Translations under genes and position numbers: made by a program | Notes under the pieces: generated by a model | What the model was told of the DNA's origin: nothing | What the model saw: the letters and a program-made list of their open reading frames with translations, nothing else | Database searches by the model: none | Assembly: GCA_051011595.1 (NCBI GenBank) | Contig: JBPCTQ010000378.1 | Location: forward strand, 1 to 31,915 | Length of the DNA stretch: 31,915 nt | DNA from: JAOUEE01 sp051011595 | GTDB lineage: Bacteria > Actinomycetota > Acidimicrobiia > Acidimicrobiales > SHLQ01 | Direction: 5' to 3' | Shown here: positions 14,848 through 21,971 of the stretch, piece after piece | Layout: each line of letters begins with the position of its first letter | Numbering within the stretch: position 1 is the stretch's first letter

Positions 14848-15621
14848 TCAGCGGGCGGGGATGCAACCGCCGTCGACGATGATGCTCTGACCGGTGATGT
14901 AGGAACCGGCGTCGGACACCAACAACAAGGCGGCGCCCACCATCTCGTCGGGGTGAGCCAACCGATTGAGATAGCTCACCGACGCCATGGCCTCGGCCGC
15001 CTCGTCTCCGAGATTGCGCACCATCTTGGTGTCGGTGGTGCCAGGGGCCAGTGCGTTGACCCGTATCCCCTGGGGTGAATAGGCCGCGGCCAGGGCTCGG
15101 GTCATGTGCAACAGGGCGGCCTTGGCGCCGCCGTACATGATCTGACCCGGCGTGTTCATGTACGCCCCACTGGAGATGATGTTGAGCACCGCGGCATGGT
15201 CCGACGCCAACAGGTGGGGCAGGCACTTCTGGAAGAGAAAGAACGGGCCCCGCAGGTTGACGTCGAAGGACTTGGCCCACGCCTCCGGGGTGATGTCGGG
15301 GGCGGGCAGGGCCAAGGCGTTGGCCGCATTGTTGACGACGATGTCGATGGCGCCGAAGTGGGAGACGGTGGTGGCCACCAGCGCGTCGAGTGCCTCGAGA
15401 TCACCCATGTGGGTGGGCGCCGCCAGTGCATCACCGCCGGCGTCGGTGATGCGGGCCACCGCCTCGTCGCAGTCGTCGGGTTTTCGACTGGTGATCACCA
15501 CGCGGGCCCCCTGGGCGGCCATGGCCTGAGCCAGGCTGAACCCGATACCCCGTGAGGCGCCGGTGACGATGGCGACTCGGTCGGTGAGGTCGAACTGCTG
15601 CTCGATGTCGGCGCGTTGCAT
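14848..15621 (-). CDS. Short-chain dehydrogenase/reductase (SDR)
   Basis: A 257-residue classical SDR oxidoreductase. The Rossmann motif TGASRGIG lies at residues 20-27, followed by NNAAN at the adenine-binding position, catalytic Ser150 in IISSGAY, and Y163-GGA-K167. The C-terminus GSYITGQSIIVDGG is typical of the FabG-like or 3-hydroxyacyl/alcohol dehydrogenase group; the substrate is not assignable. SRK after the second strand (VVITSRKPDD) suggests NADP(H) preference, an inference. TAGGGT lies 8 nt before ATG 15621 and begins with the TAG stop of the methyltransferase, so the mRNA may be leaderless. Its last 46 bases recur beyond the BI-1 gene. Confidence 0.9.
   Translation of the reverse strand: MQRADIEQQFDLTDRVAIVTGASRGIGFSLAQAMAAQGARVVITSRKPDDCDEAVARITDAGGDALAAPTHMGDLEALDALVATTVSHFGAIDIVVNNAANALALPAPDITPEAWAKSFDVNLRGPFFLFQKCLPHLLASDHAAVLNIISSGAYMNTPGQIMYGGAKAALLHMTRALAAAYSPQGIRVNALAPGTTDTKMVRNLGDEAAEAMASVSYLNRLAHPDEMVGAALLLVSDAGSYITGQSIIVDGGCIPAR
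14849..14894 (-). repeat. SDR gene 3' end, right member of the repeat pair
   Basis: The functional 3' end of the SDR gene, 40/46 identical in direct orientation to 13961-14006. The two copies lie 888 bp apart and bracket the BI-1 gene, which starts 29 bp after this repeat's stop codon. Confidence 0.85.
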
Positions 15622-15629
15622 GGCCGGCG

Positions 15630-15635
15630 ACCCTA
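15630..15635 (-). promoter_or_regulatory. Putative -10 for leaderless SDR mRNA
   Basis: On the minus strand TAGGGT, 8 nt, then ATG 15621. The hexamer includes the stop codon of the upstream methyltransferase gene. Confidence 0.4.
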
Positions 15636-16703
15636 CCGCCGGACCTCATAGTAGAGGTTGGCCGGATCCTCGAAGTCGTGGGCCACGAACCGGGTGAAGC
15701 CGGCTTCGCGCACCATCTGCTCGGCCACCGGCGGGCTGAAACCCACAGTACCCAGGCCGGCCCCACCCGGTTCGGACATCGCCGAGGACATACACGACGA
15801 CACCGAGAAGCCGTACATCATGGCCAGCATCGGGTTGTTGCGGTCCTGCTCGAAGTCGCCCGTGGACCGGATGTCCTTGATGAGCCAGGTCCCGTCGTCG
15901 GCCAGCGCGGTGGCGATGGCGTCGATGACCTGGCCCGGTCGGGTCATGTCGTGAATGCAGTCGAAGGTGTAGATGAAGTCGTAGCGGCCGTCGGTGGGCA
16001 GCTCCTCTCCACCGGCCAGGATCCACTCGATGTTGTCGAGCCCATCGGCCGCAGCCTCGGTCCGCGCCAGATCGAGCGCATGGGCGCTGGGGTCGTAGCC
16101 ATGGAACGTGCTCGCCGGGAAGGCCGCGGCCAGGGCCCGCAGGGCAACCCCCGCCCCGCAGCCGACATCGGCAACGGTGGCGCCGTCGACCAGCTTCGCC
16201 TGCACACCTTCGAGGGCCGGGATGACCACCGGCACGAAGGCCAACCTGCTCCACGGCCCGAGCATGCGGGCGGTGCGATGGGCGCCGCTGGGGCCCTGCT
16301 CGTCGAAGGTCATGCCGATGCCGGTGGTGAAGGCCTCGGCCAGGCGGTCGGCGAAGTCGGGGCCCGGAACCGCGCTGAAGGCGCCGGCGGCGAAGGCCAG
16401 GCTGTGGTCCTCGTCGGCCAGAACGGCTGCGCCCACCGGAGTGAGCTCGTAGGTGTCGCGGTCGGGTCGATGCTCGAGCAGTCCCGCCGCCGTCTGGCCC
16501 CGCAGCCACTCGAGGATCCACCGAGGGTGGTAGTCGGTGGCCTCGACCACCTGGTCGACGGTGAGGGGGCCGGCTCCGGCCATGGCCTGGTACAGCCCGA
16601 GACGATCACCCAGGTGGATCATCAACGAGACCATTTCGCCCATCTTGTAGTTCCACACCTGGAACGCGAAGAGGCCGACTTCATCGGGATCGAGATCACT
16701 CAT
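15633..16703 (-). CDS. SAM-dependent methyltransferase with N-terminal winged helix
   Basis: A 356-residue protein of the Rv2258c-like type. The first ~90 residues form a winged-helix dimerisation domain (MGEMVSLMIHLGDRLGLYQAM, TDYHPRWILEWLRGQTAAGLLE). The second half is a class I methyltransferase: VADVGCGAGVALRAL is the SAM-binding glycine motif I, FHGYDPSAHALDLA is motif II with its acidic residue, and YDFIYTFDCIHDMTRPG is the post-motif region. The C-terminal VREAGFTRFVAHDFEDPANLYYEVR is the usual last strands. The substrate is unknown; relatives methylate small or lipid-like molecules. Start ATG 16703 (MSDLDPDEV) is preferred over ATG 16712. The protease gene on the same strand ends 37 bp upstream. 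Confidence 0.85.
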   Translation of the reverse strand: MSDLDPDEVGLFAFQVWNYKMGEMVSLMIHLGDRLGLYQAMAGAGPLTVDQVVEATDYHPRWILEWLRGQTAAGLLEHRPDRDTYELTPVGAAVLADEDHSLAFAAGAFSAVPGPDFADRLAEAFTTGIGMTFDEQGPSGAHRTARMLGPWSRLAFVPVVIPALEGVQAKLVDGATVADVGCGAGVALRALAAAFPASTFHGYDPSAHALDLARTEAAADGLDNIEWILAGGEELPTDGRYDFIYTFDCIHDMTRPGQVIDAIATALADDGTWLIKDIRSTGDFEQDRNNPMLAMMYGFSVSSCMSSAMSEPGGAGLGTVGFSPPVAEQMVREAGFTRFVAHDFEDPANLYYEVRR

Positions 16704-16740
16704 GGGCGCCATCCTGGCCCGTGAGCGGGGAGCCGGCGAG

Positions 16741-18879
16741 TCAGTCGTCGTTGAGGATGACGGCGGCACCCAATCCGAAGAAGCTGGTGTCGAGGGTGGC
16801 GTTGGTGGGCGGATTGACGAAGCGCACCCAGATGAACTCACCGAAGATCACACCCGGTTCGTCGTCGGTGTCACCGATGACCGTCACCGGAACGGTGGTA
16901 CTGGTCTGGCCGGGTTCGAAGACGACGGTCCCGGAGCCGGCCAGGTAGTCGTCGCCGACCAGGGCCATCCCCGGGGCGTCCCAGTAGAACGTCTCCCAAT
17001 CGACGGTGACGGGCAACACCGACGGCGCCGACAGCGTCACCGGCACGTCGATCACGGTGGTGCCGGTGTCACCCTCCTGGTTCCATCCACCGCCGGGCAC
17101 CACCACCGGCACCGGCGGCGGACCGACGAACAGGTCGGCCTCGAAGCTCCCACCCGGAGCTTGACCGGTCCCCGGGTCGGTGAACGGGAACACCCGCAGT
17201 TCGTACGTCCCCGCCAACGCGGGGACCATGTGAATGGTCTCCTGGCGTCCGCCGGTCCCGCAGTCGTGGAACAGCGGACAGCCGGAGTCGGCAACCAAGG
17301 TGCCGTTGGGGTCACGAACCTCGACATCGAGGTCGGCCTCCATGTCCTGGAGGAAACACAGGCCGAGCAGCCACAACAGGCAATCGAAGTCGCCGTCTAT
17401 CAGCAGGGTGAGGGCCACCGGATGGCCGACGTCGGCCGCCGTCACGTCGAACGAGTGGGTCCACTGGCCGTTGTCGGGCACGGTGCCGGTGAGATGGACA
17501 TGGGGTGCAATGGCACTGCCCCGCACCTCGCCGGCAGCCTCGGCCACAACGGCCAGCCCATCGATGAGGCCGGCTCCCCAGTGGTGGTCGACTCCGACCG
17601 ACCCGAGATCTCGGGCTGAACCCATCATGAGATTCTTGAGCTGGGCCGGAGTGAGCGCGGCATCGACGTCGAGGGCTAGGGCGGCCAGCCCGGCCACGAA
17701 CGGTGTAGCCATCGAGGTGCCGCTCAGAGTGGTGTACCCGCCGGTGGTGCCGGCCAGCGCCGACGTGATGGTGACGCCGGGCGCGGTGACGTCGGGCTTG
17801 ACCCGCCCGTCGAGGGTGGGCCCGCGACTGGAGAACGGCGCCAGATACGGGCCGAACGACTGTTGGGCCGTCCCGGGTGCCCCGCTCCATTCGCCAGCTG
17901 CGCCCACGGTGATGGCCATGGCCGCCGCGCCCGGCGCACCGACGGTGTCGTCGGCGTCGCCGATGTTGCCTGCAGCCACCACCACCGTCTTGGCATGGTT
18001 GGTCACGGCGTTGTCGACGGCCACGCTCATGGCATCGAGACCGTCGGATCCTTCGGTGGTTCCGAGACTCATGCTGATGATGTCGACCCCCGCCTGATTG
18101 GCACACCAGTCGATACCGGCCACGATCTGGGCATCGGAACCGACGCCGGTGGCGTCGAGCACCTTGGTGCCGTAGATGTCGGCGCCGGGGGCCACACCGA
18201 TGTAGGTCGAGGCGTCGGGCCCACCCGTGCCGTCACCGGCAGCAATGGTGGCCACATGAGTACCGTGCCCGTGATCGTCGTAGGGGGAACCCAGCCCACC
18301 GATCTGGTCGGACCACCCCACGATCTTGGTGCCGTCGAGTTGTTCGTGACCGGGATCGAGACCGGTGTCGGCGATGCAGATCCCGACACCGGTACCGTCT
18401 ACGCCGTATTGGGCGCGAGCCTCGAGCGCGCCGTAGTCACGTTGGGCCGAGTCGCTGGTGATACGCACCAGGTTGTTGGCCTGGACCCGGCTGACACCCG
18501 GCACGCGAGCCAGGCCGTCGATCTGCGCGGTTCGAACGGTGGCCACGAAGCCGTCGATGATTGGTAGCTCCCGCTCGAGTTGTGCCGGGCCGAGCCGGTC
18601 GGCGGCCAGGGATCGGGCAGCGGGACTGTCCGCCATGACGATCACCTGGACTTCGTCGGTGGGTGACCGGCCGGCCACCATTGCCTCCAGATCGTCGGTG
18701 ATGCCATCACCATCGGCATCCACTCGAGCCGTCACCGGCGCCGCCTCCACATCGGCCCCTCCGGGCGCCGCGGCTGGTGCGGCCGGCTCGGCCCCGACCA
18801 ACACCGGTACGAGTGCGGTCACCACCGCCGCCACGGTTATGACGGCCAGCCTTGCTACTCCCACTCTGCGTGTCAGCAT
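16741..18879 (-). CDS. Secreted subtilisin-like serine protease (S8 family)
   Basis: A 712-residue exported protease. Signal peptide about 1-30, then a calcium-loop-like DADGDGITDD (54-63), an I9-type propeptide (about 75-140, VQVIVMADSP...GFVATV) and the catalytic domain about 150-440: D171 in ADTGLD, H205 in GHGTHVA, N305 in AAGN and S389 in SGTSMATP. The catalytic set is complete. The C-terminal part has a pre-peptidase-like beta-sandwich (DLDVEVRDPNGTLV, AGTYELRVFPF) and a Calx-beta-like repeat (VPVTLSAPSVLPVTVDWET, ending VILNDD). It should self-process and act outside the cell. GAAGAAGTGG precedes the ATG. It diverges from the peroxiredoxin gene across 66 bp. Confidence 0.9.
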   Translation of the reverse strand: MLTRRVGVARLAVITVAAVVTALVPVLVGAEPAAPAAAPGGADVEAAPVTARVDADGDGITDDLEAMVAGRSPTDEVQVIVMADSPAARSLAADRLGPAQLERELPIIDGFVATVRTAQIDGLARVPGVSRVQANNLVRITSDSAQRDYGALEARAQYGVDGTGVGICIADTGLDPGHEQLDGTKIVGWSDQIGGLGSPYDDHGHGTHVATIAAGDGTGGPDASTYIGVAPGADIYGTKVLDATGVGSDAQIVAGIDWCANQAGVDIISMSLGTTEGSDGLDAMSVAVDNAVTNHAKTVVVAAGNIGDADDTVGAPGAAAMAITVGAAGEWSGAPGTAQQSFGPYLAPFSSRGPTLDGRVKPDVTAPGVTITSALAGTTGGYTTLSGTSMATPFVAGLAALALDVDAALTPAQLKNLMMGSARDLGSVGVDHHWGAGLIDGLAVVAEAAGEVRGSAIAPHVHLTGTVPDNGQWTHSFDVTAADVGHPVALTLLIDGDFDCLLWLLGLCFLQDMEADLDVEVRDPNGTLVADSGCPLFHDCGTGGRQETIHMVPALAGTYELRVFPFTDPGTGQAPGGSFEADLFVGPPPVPVVVPGGGWNQEGDTGTTVIDVPVTLSAPSVLPVTVDWETFYWDAPGMALVGDDYLAGSGTVVFEPGQTSTTVPVTVIGDTDDEPGVIFGEFIWVRFVNPPTNATLDTSFFGLGAAVILNDD

Positions 18880-18932
18880 TGATCCACTTCTTCACGTTGT
18901 GTGGCTTTCAGTGTGACAGACCGGCCGCCGAC

Positions 18933-18938
18933 TAGGGT
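18933..18938 (+). promoter_or_regulatory. Putative -10 for the peroxiredoxin gene
   Basis: TAGGGT, 7 nt, then ATG 18946, matching the leaderless pattern seen at 2360 and 15630. The same bases include AGGG, which could instead act as a weak ribosome binding site 8 nt before the ATG. Confidence 0.4.
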
Positions 18939-18945
18939 CATCCCC

Positions 18946-19404
18946 ATGAGAACCGGTGACGTGGTGGCCGACTTCGAGGCCACCGACCAACACGGGACAA
19001 AACACAGCTTGACCAGCCTGCTCGAGTCGGGGCCGTTGGTGCTGTTCTTCTATCCCAAGGCGATGACGCCGGGTTGAACCAAGGAAAGCTGCCATTTCCG
19101 CGACCTGGAATCCGAGTTCGACGAGCTCGGGGCCCGGCGAGTGGGAATCAGCGGTGATCCGGTGGATCGCCAACGAGAGTTCGACGACAAGAACGGGCTG
19201 GGTTTCCCGTTGCTGTCCGATACCGACGGGACCATTGCTCGCCAGTTCGGGGTGGCTCGCCGGTTGGGGCCACCCAAACGGGCCACCTTCGTGATCAACA
19301 CCGACAAGACGGTGCTGGCCGCCATCGGCGGGCTGGGCGGAGAGGTCAACATGCTCAAGCATGCCGACGATGCCCTGGATGCGCTGCGCCGCTCAGCGCA
19401 ATAG
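18946..19404 (+). CDS. Selenocysteine-containing PrxQ/BCP peroxiredoxin (UGA recoded)
   Basis: A 152-residue thiol/selenol peroxidase that reduces H2O2 and organic hydroperoxides. The frame runs from ATG 18946 to TAG 19402 with a single in-frame TGA at 19075-19077, codon 44. Flanking residues are FFYPKAMTPG and TKESCHFRD, the PrxQ active-site motif, with the TGA exactly at the peroxidatic Cys position. C49 lies five residues later, matching the resolving Cys spacing of E. coli BCP (C45/C50). Codon 44 is therefore most likely selenocysteine. Before and after it the fold is intact (GDVVADFEATDQHG; VGISGDPVDRQREF; FPLLSDTDGTIARQFGV; RATFVINTD). Standard gene calling would report only a fragment from 19141 or a pseudogene. 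The 3' end overlaps the convergent HAD gene by 12 bp. Confidence 0.85.
19094..19111 (+). promoter_or_regulatory. Candidate bacterial SECIS hairpin
   Basis: UUCC (19096-19099) pairs with GGAA (19107-19110), extended by A19094-U19111 with U19095 bulged out; the 7-nt loop starts with G19100. The loop begins 22 nt after the UGA, and the bulged U is 5 nt before the loop, similar to the E. coli fdhF SECIS. Competing hairpins exist (GGAAA 19083-19087 with TTTCC 19095-19099; CCGAG 19112-19116 with CTCGG 19126-19130), so the fold is uncertain. Confidence 0.45.
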
Positions 19405-20181
19405 GTCGAACAGATACTCGGCCACGCCGTGGTCGGTGTTGGTGCCGGTTGTGGTGTCGGCCACCGCCACCAGATCGGCATGGGCGTTACCCATGGCCAC
19501 GCCGGTCCCGGCCCAGCGCACCAGGTCGACATCGTTGTTCTGATCACCGAACGCCACCACGTCGGCGCGATCGATGCCCAGTCGCCGGCAGAGAGCGGCC
19601 ACGGTGGTGGCCTTGGTGACACCGGCCGCCGACGCCTCGACGAACGACACCCCCGAACAGGTGGCGCCGATACCGCTGGGAAGCAACGGGGTGATCTCGG
19701 CCAGCAGGTCGAGCGCAACCTTCTCGTGGTGGGCCACCAACAGTTTGATCACCTCCTCGGGATGACGGTTCATGGGTGGATCTCGATAGGTGTCGCCGAA
19801 CTCGTCGACCTTGGGCTGCAATTCACGGAACCGGTCGTCGAGTCCGAAACCATCAGGCGACTCCCACCCGAATCCGATGCCCGGGAGGTGCCGACGCAAA
19901 ACCTCAACCGCCCGCTCGACGGTGAGGTTGCTGATGCTGTGCATGTGATCGACCCGATCGAGGTCCACGTCGTACAGGGTTGCCCCGTTGGAGCACGCCG
20001 CCCACGAGACCACGCCGGCCGGCAGCACCTTGGGCACGGCGGTGCGGTGGCTGCGCCCGGTGGCGGCCACGATCACCACCCCCCGGTCGGCGGCCAACCG
20101 CAACGCATCGATGGTGGCCGGGGCCAACTCGGCGCCCGGGTTCAGCAGGGTTCCGTCGAGGTCGGTGGCGAGCAGACGCAC
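19393..20181 (-). CDS. HAD-superfamily phosphatase, Cof/HAD-IIB type
   Basis: A 262-residue cytosolic phosphohydrolase. Motif I is LLATDLDGTLL with nucleophile D7 and acid/base D9. Motif II is VIVAATGRS, the motif III Lys is in EEVIKLLVAHH, and motif IV is VVAFGDQNNDVDLV. The C2-type cap between motifs II and III is characteristic of Cof-like HAD-IIB enzymes acting on sugar phosphates, flavin nucleotides or similar. Start GTG 20181 begins right at the family N-terminus; the longer open frame lies inside the preceding gene on the same strand. A strong GC hairpin spans 20181-20199 over the start region. The 3' end overlaps the peroxiredoxin gene by 12 bp. It is the last gene of the minus-strand run from typA. 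Confidence 0.85.
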   Translation of the reverse strand: MRLLATDLDGTLLNPGAELAPATIDALRLAADRGVVIVAATGRSHRTAVPKVLPAGVVSWAACSNGATLYDVDLDRVDHMHSISNLTVERAVEVLRRHLPGIGFGWESPDGFGLDDRFRELQPKVDEFGDTYRDPPMNRHPEEVIKLLVAHHEKVALDLLAEITPLLPSGIGATCSGVSFVEASAAGVTKATTVAALCRRLGIDRADVVAFGDQNNDVDLVRWAGTGVAMGNAHADLVAVADTTTGTNTDHGVAEYLFDLLR

Positions 20182-20199
20182 CGGGCCATCATGGCCCGG
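20181..20199. repeat. Inverted repeat at the HAD gene start
   Basis: CCGGGCCAT (20181-20189) and ATGGCCCGG (20191-20199) are perfect inverted copies; as RNA they give a 7-bp all-GC stem with a 5-nt loop. It sits between the upstream stop (20205-20207) and the HAD GTG and covers the first start-codon base. It could act as a terminator-like or translation-control hairpin; there is no U-tract. Confidence 0.5.
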
Positions 20200-20204
20200 T
20201 GCGG

Positions 20205-21971
20205 TCAGGGTGTGGTGAAGACGCTGTCGACGAGTATCTGACCGGCTGCGAGGTCGGCCACCGCAACGGCCCCGTCCAGTTCGGCGAGATCGAAGACGGC
20301 GGTGTCGGGAACGAGTGCGGCGGGTACCGGCGTGAGCTCGACGCTGGCGGCAACAGCCGCTCCTGGAGTGCCCTCGGCGACATCGGTGTGGATGACATAC
20401 ACCCACACCTGAGCGCCTTCGACTCCGAAGGCTTCCGAGACGTCGTCGAACTGCTGGTCGGCGGTACGGCCGAGCGAGATCACGGCGGCCACGCCGAGAA
20501 AGGCGAAGCCAGCCGCAGCCGGAGCGGTGGCCAACACTTCGTCGGACTCCTCCAGGAGGAGGTCCGGGTTCTCGACCCATCGCCGAAGCTGGTCGGGGTC
20601 GAGTGCCTCCATGAACTCGACCATCGGCTCCATCACCGACGCCGTCGGCGACAGATACCAGCGCCCGTCGACCAGATGCATACGCACCGAGGGTGACGGC
20701 ATGTCGTCGATGTCGAGCCGGAAGCCCCAGTAGTTGTCGCTGGCGAAGTCACTGCCCGCGAAGTCACTGCGGGCCAGGTGACACTCACCGTCGGGATTCC
20801 ACTGATCGAACGAGAACAGGATGCAGTCGGCAGCTGTGTCGAGTGTGAATCCCTCATCTGCCCCGGCGGCCGAGACGGCGATGCCGTCGATCCAGACCTC
20901 GGCGTCGTCGCCCCTGATCTCACTGCGTAGATCCAACCGGTCGATCGAGGCCGCAAAACCGGGAGTGTCGGCCCGGAACTCGGCCACCGCCTGGTCGGCA
21001 TCGTCGAGGAAGAGTGTGGAGTAGTCGTACAGCGCCGCCGCCTCTTCGGGTTCGAGCATCGAGATCACACCGCCGAGATCGAGGTCCGCGGCCTCGGCCG
21101 CAATCTGGCGCAGGGTGTCCTCGGGTGTCTCACCACCGCGTGGCGCAGGGCCCTGACCGAAGGCGGGAAGGGGCTCGCCGGCGCCACGGCGGGCCAGCTC
21201 CGCCACCGAATACCACAGGCTCACGTACCAGCGGCCATCGCGTTCCACGGCCACGATGCCGACGTCTTCGAGAGCTTCGGTCGAGGCTGCCGTGGCCTCG
21301 TCCTGCATGTCCGAGAGGGCCTCGCTGGGAACGTTGTCCCACACCAACTCCCCCAGGCGCAGCTCCTCGACATCGCCCGAGACCGAGACGGTGCCGTCGA
21401 CTCCGACTCGTGCGACGCGTGGTCCCAGGATCTCGGGTGTGTAGGTCATGTCGGCGAACTCGTAGTCGACACCAGCGATGGCGCCGAGGTCGAAGTCCTC
21501 GGCCAGCACGTCCAGCCGTTTCAGCTCGCCGACAATGTCGATGGCCGGCTCGACCAGCGTTCGCCTTTCGGCGGGCTCCACCACTTCGGCGGCGCCGAGG
21601 AAGTCTTCGTTGCCTACAGCCTGCAACAGCTCGGCGACGGCCTGTTCGGGCGATTCGGCACCGCCCGTCGAACCAAACCCCTGCACGGCGACCAGCCCGG
21701 CCCCGAGCAAGGCGACCACCAGGGCGGCCACCCCGATCCGGGTGAGCAGTCCCGCCGGCGGGACCTTGGCGCCTCTCGTGATACGAACCTCGTGCACCGC
21801 CGGGTCGGCGGCCTCAGTCGGGCCGGTTGCCGGTGCCGACAATGCTGCTGCTGGTGGGGGTGGGGGTGGGGCTGGCGGTGCGGGTGGCACCGTCGGCGGT
21901 GTGGGTGTCGTCGTGTCTCGCACGATCGGCACCGTGAGCTCGGGTTCGTTCGGATCGTTCGGGTTCGTCAC
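20205..21971 (-). CDS. Membrane-anchored protein with NTF2-like repeats and a C-terminal SAF-like domain
   Basis: A 588-residue protein. Residues 1-60 are a Pro/Thr/Ala-rich cytoplasmic tail, with one TM segment about 75-97 (LLTRIGVAALVVALLGAGL). Outside are two similar units that start SPEQAVAELLQAVGNEDF and TPEDTLRQIAAEAADLDL, resembling lumazine-binding/NTF2-like modules, each ending in a GRWYVS or GRWYLS strand. The last ~70 residues (VYVIHTDVAEGTPG, VPAALVPDTAV, AVADLAAGQILVDSVF) resemble the SAF domain of CpaB/RcpC pilus-assembly proteins. The role is unknown; a cell-surface or pilus-related function is speculative. Start GTG 21971 places the first 52 residues in a 158-bp out-of-frame overlap with the upstream gene. 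Confidence 0.65.
   Translation of the reverse strand: MTNPNDPNEPELTVPIVRDTTTPTPPTVPPAPPAPPPPPPAAALSAPATGPTEAADPAVHEVRITRGAKVPPAGLLTRIGVAALVVALLGAGLVAVQGFGSTGGAESPEQAVAELLQAVGNEDFLGAAEVVEPAERRTLVEPAIDIVGELKRLDVLAEDFDLGAIAGVDYEFADMTYTPEILGPRVARVGVDGTVSVSGDVEELRLGELVWDNVPSEALSDMQDEATAASTEALEDVGIVAVERDGRWYVSLWYSVAELARRGAGEPLPAFGQGPAPRGGETPEDTLRQIAAEAADLDLGGVISMLEPEEAAALYDYSTLFLDDADQAVAEFRADTPGFAASIDRLDLRSEIRGDDAEVWIDGIAVSAAGADEGFTLDTAADCILFSFDQWNPDGECHLARSDFAGSDFASDNYWGFRLDIDDMPSPSVRMHLVDGRWYLSPTASVMEPMVEFMEALDPDQLRRWVENPDLLLEESDEVLATAPAAAGFAFLGVAAVISLGRTADQQFDDVSEAFGVEGAQVWVYVIHTDVAEGTPGAAVAASVELTPVPAALVPDTAVFDLAELDGAVAVADLAAGQILVDSVFTTP

Noticed and set aside
16702..17619. A 305-codon plus-strand open frame opposite the protease C-terminus
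   Set aside because: No domain recognisable; the protease on the other strand is complete with a full catalytic set.
19141..19404. An 87-residue peroxiredoxin fragment starting at GTG 19141 as a separate gene
   Set aside because: It lacks the active-site region and the N-terminal half of the fold. The upstream part in the same frame to ATG 18946 completes a normal PrxQ, so the fragment is the part of one gene after the recoded TGA.
18946..19404. Peroxiredoxin as a simple nonsense-mutated pseudogene
   Set aside because: No other stop, frameshift or missing motif, and the stop sits exactly on the redox-active position with the resolving Cys kept. Not fully excluded without the selenium machinery, which is outside the window.
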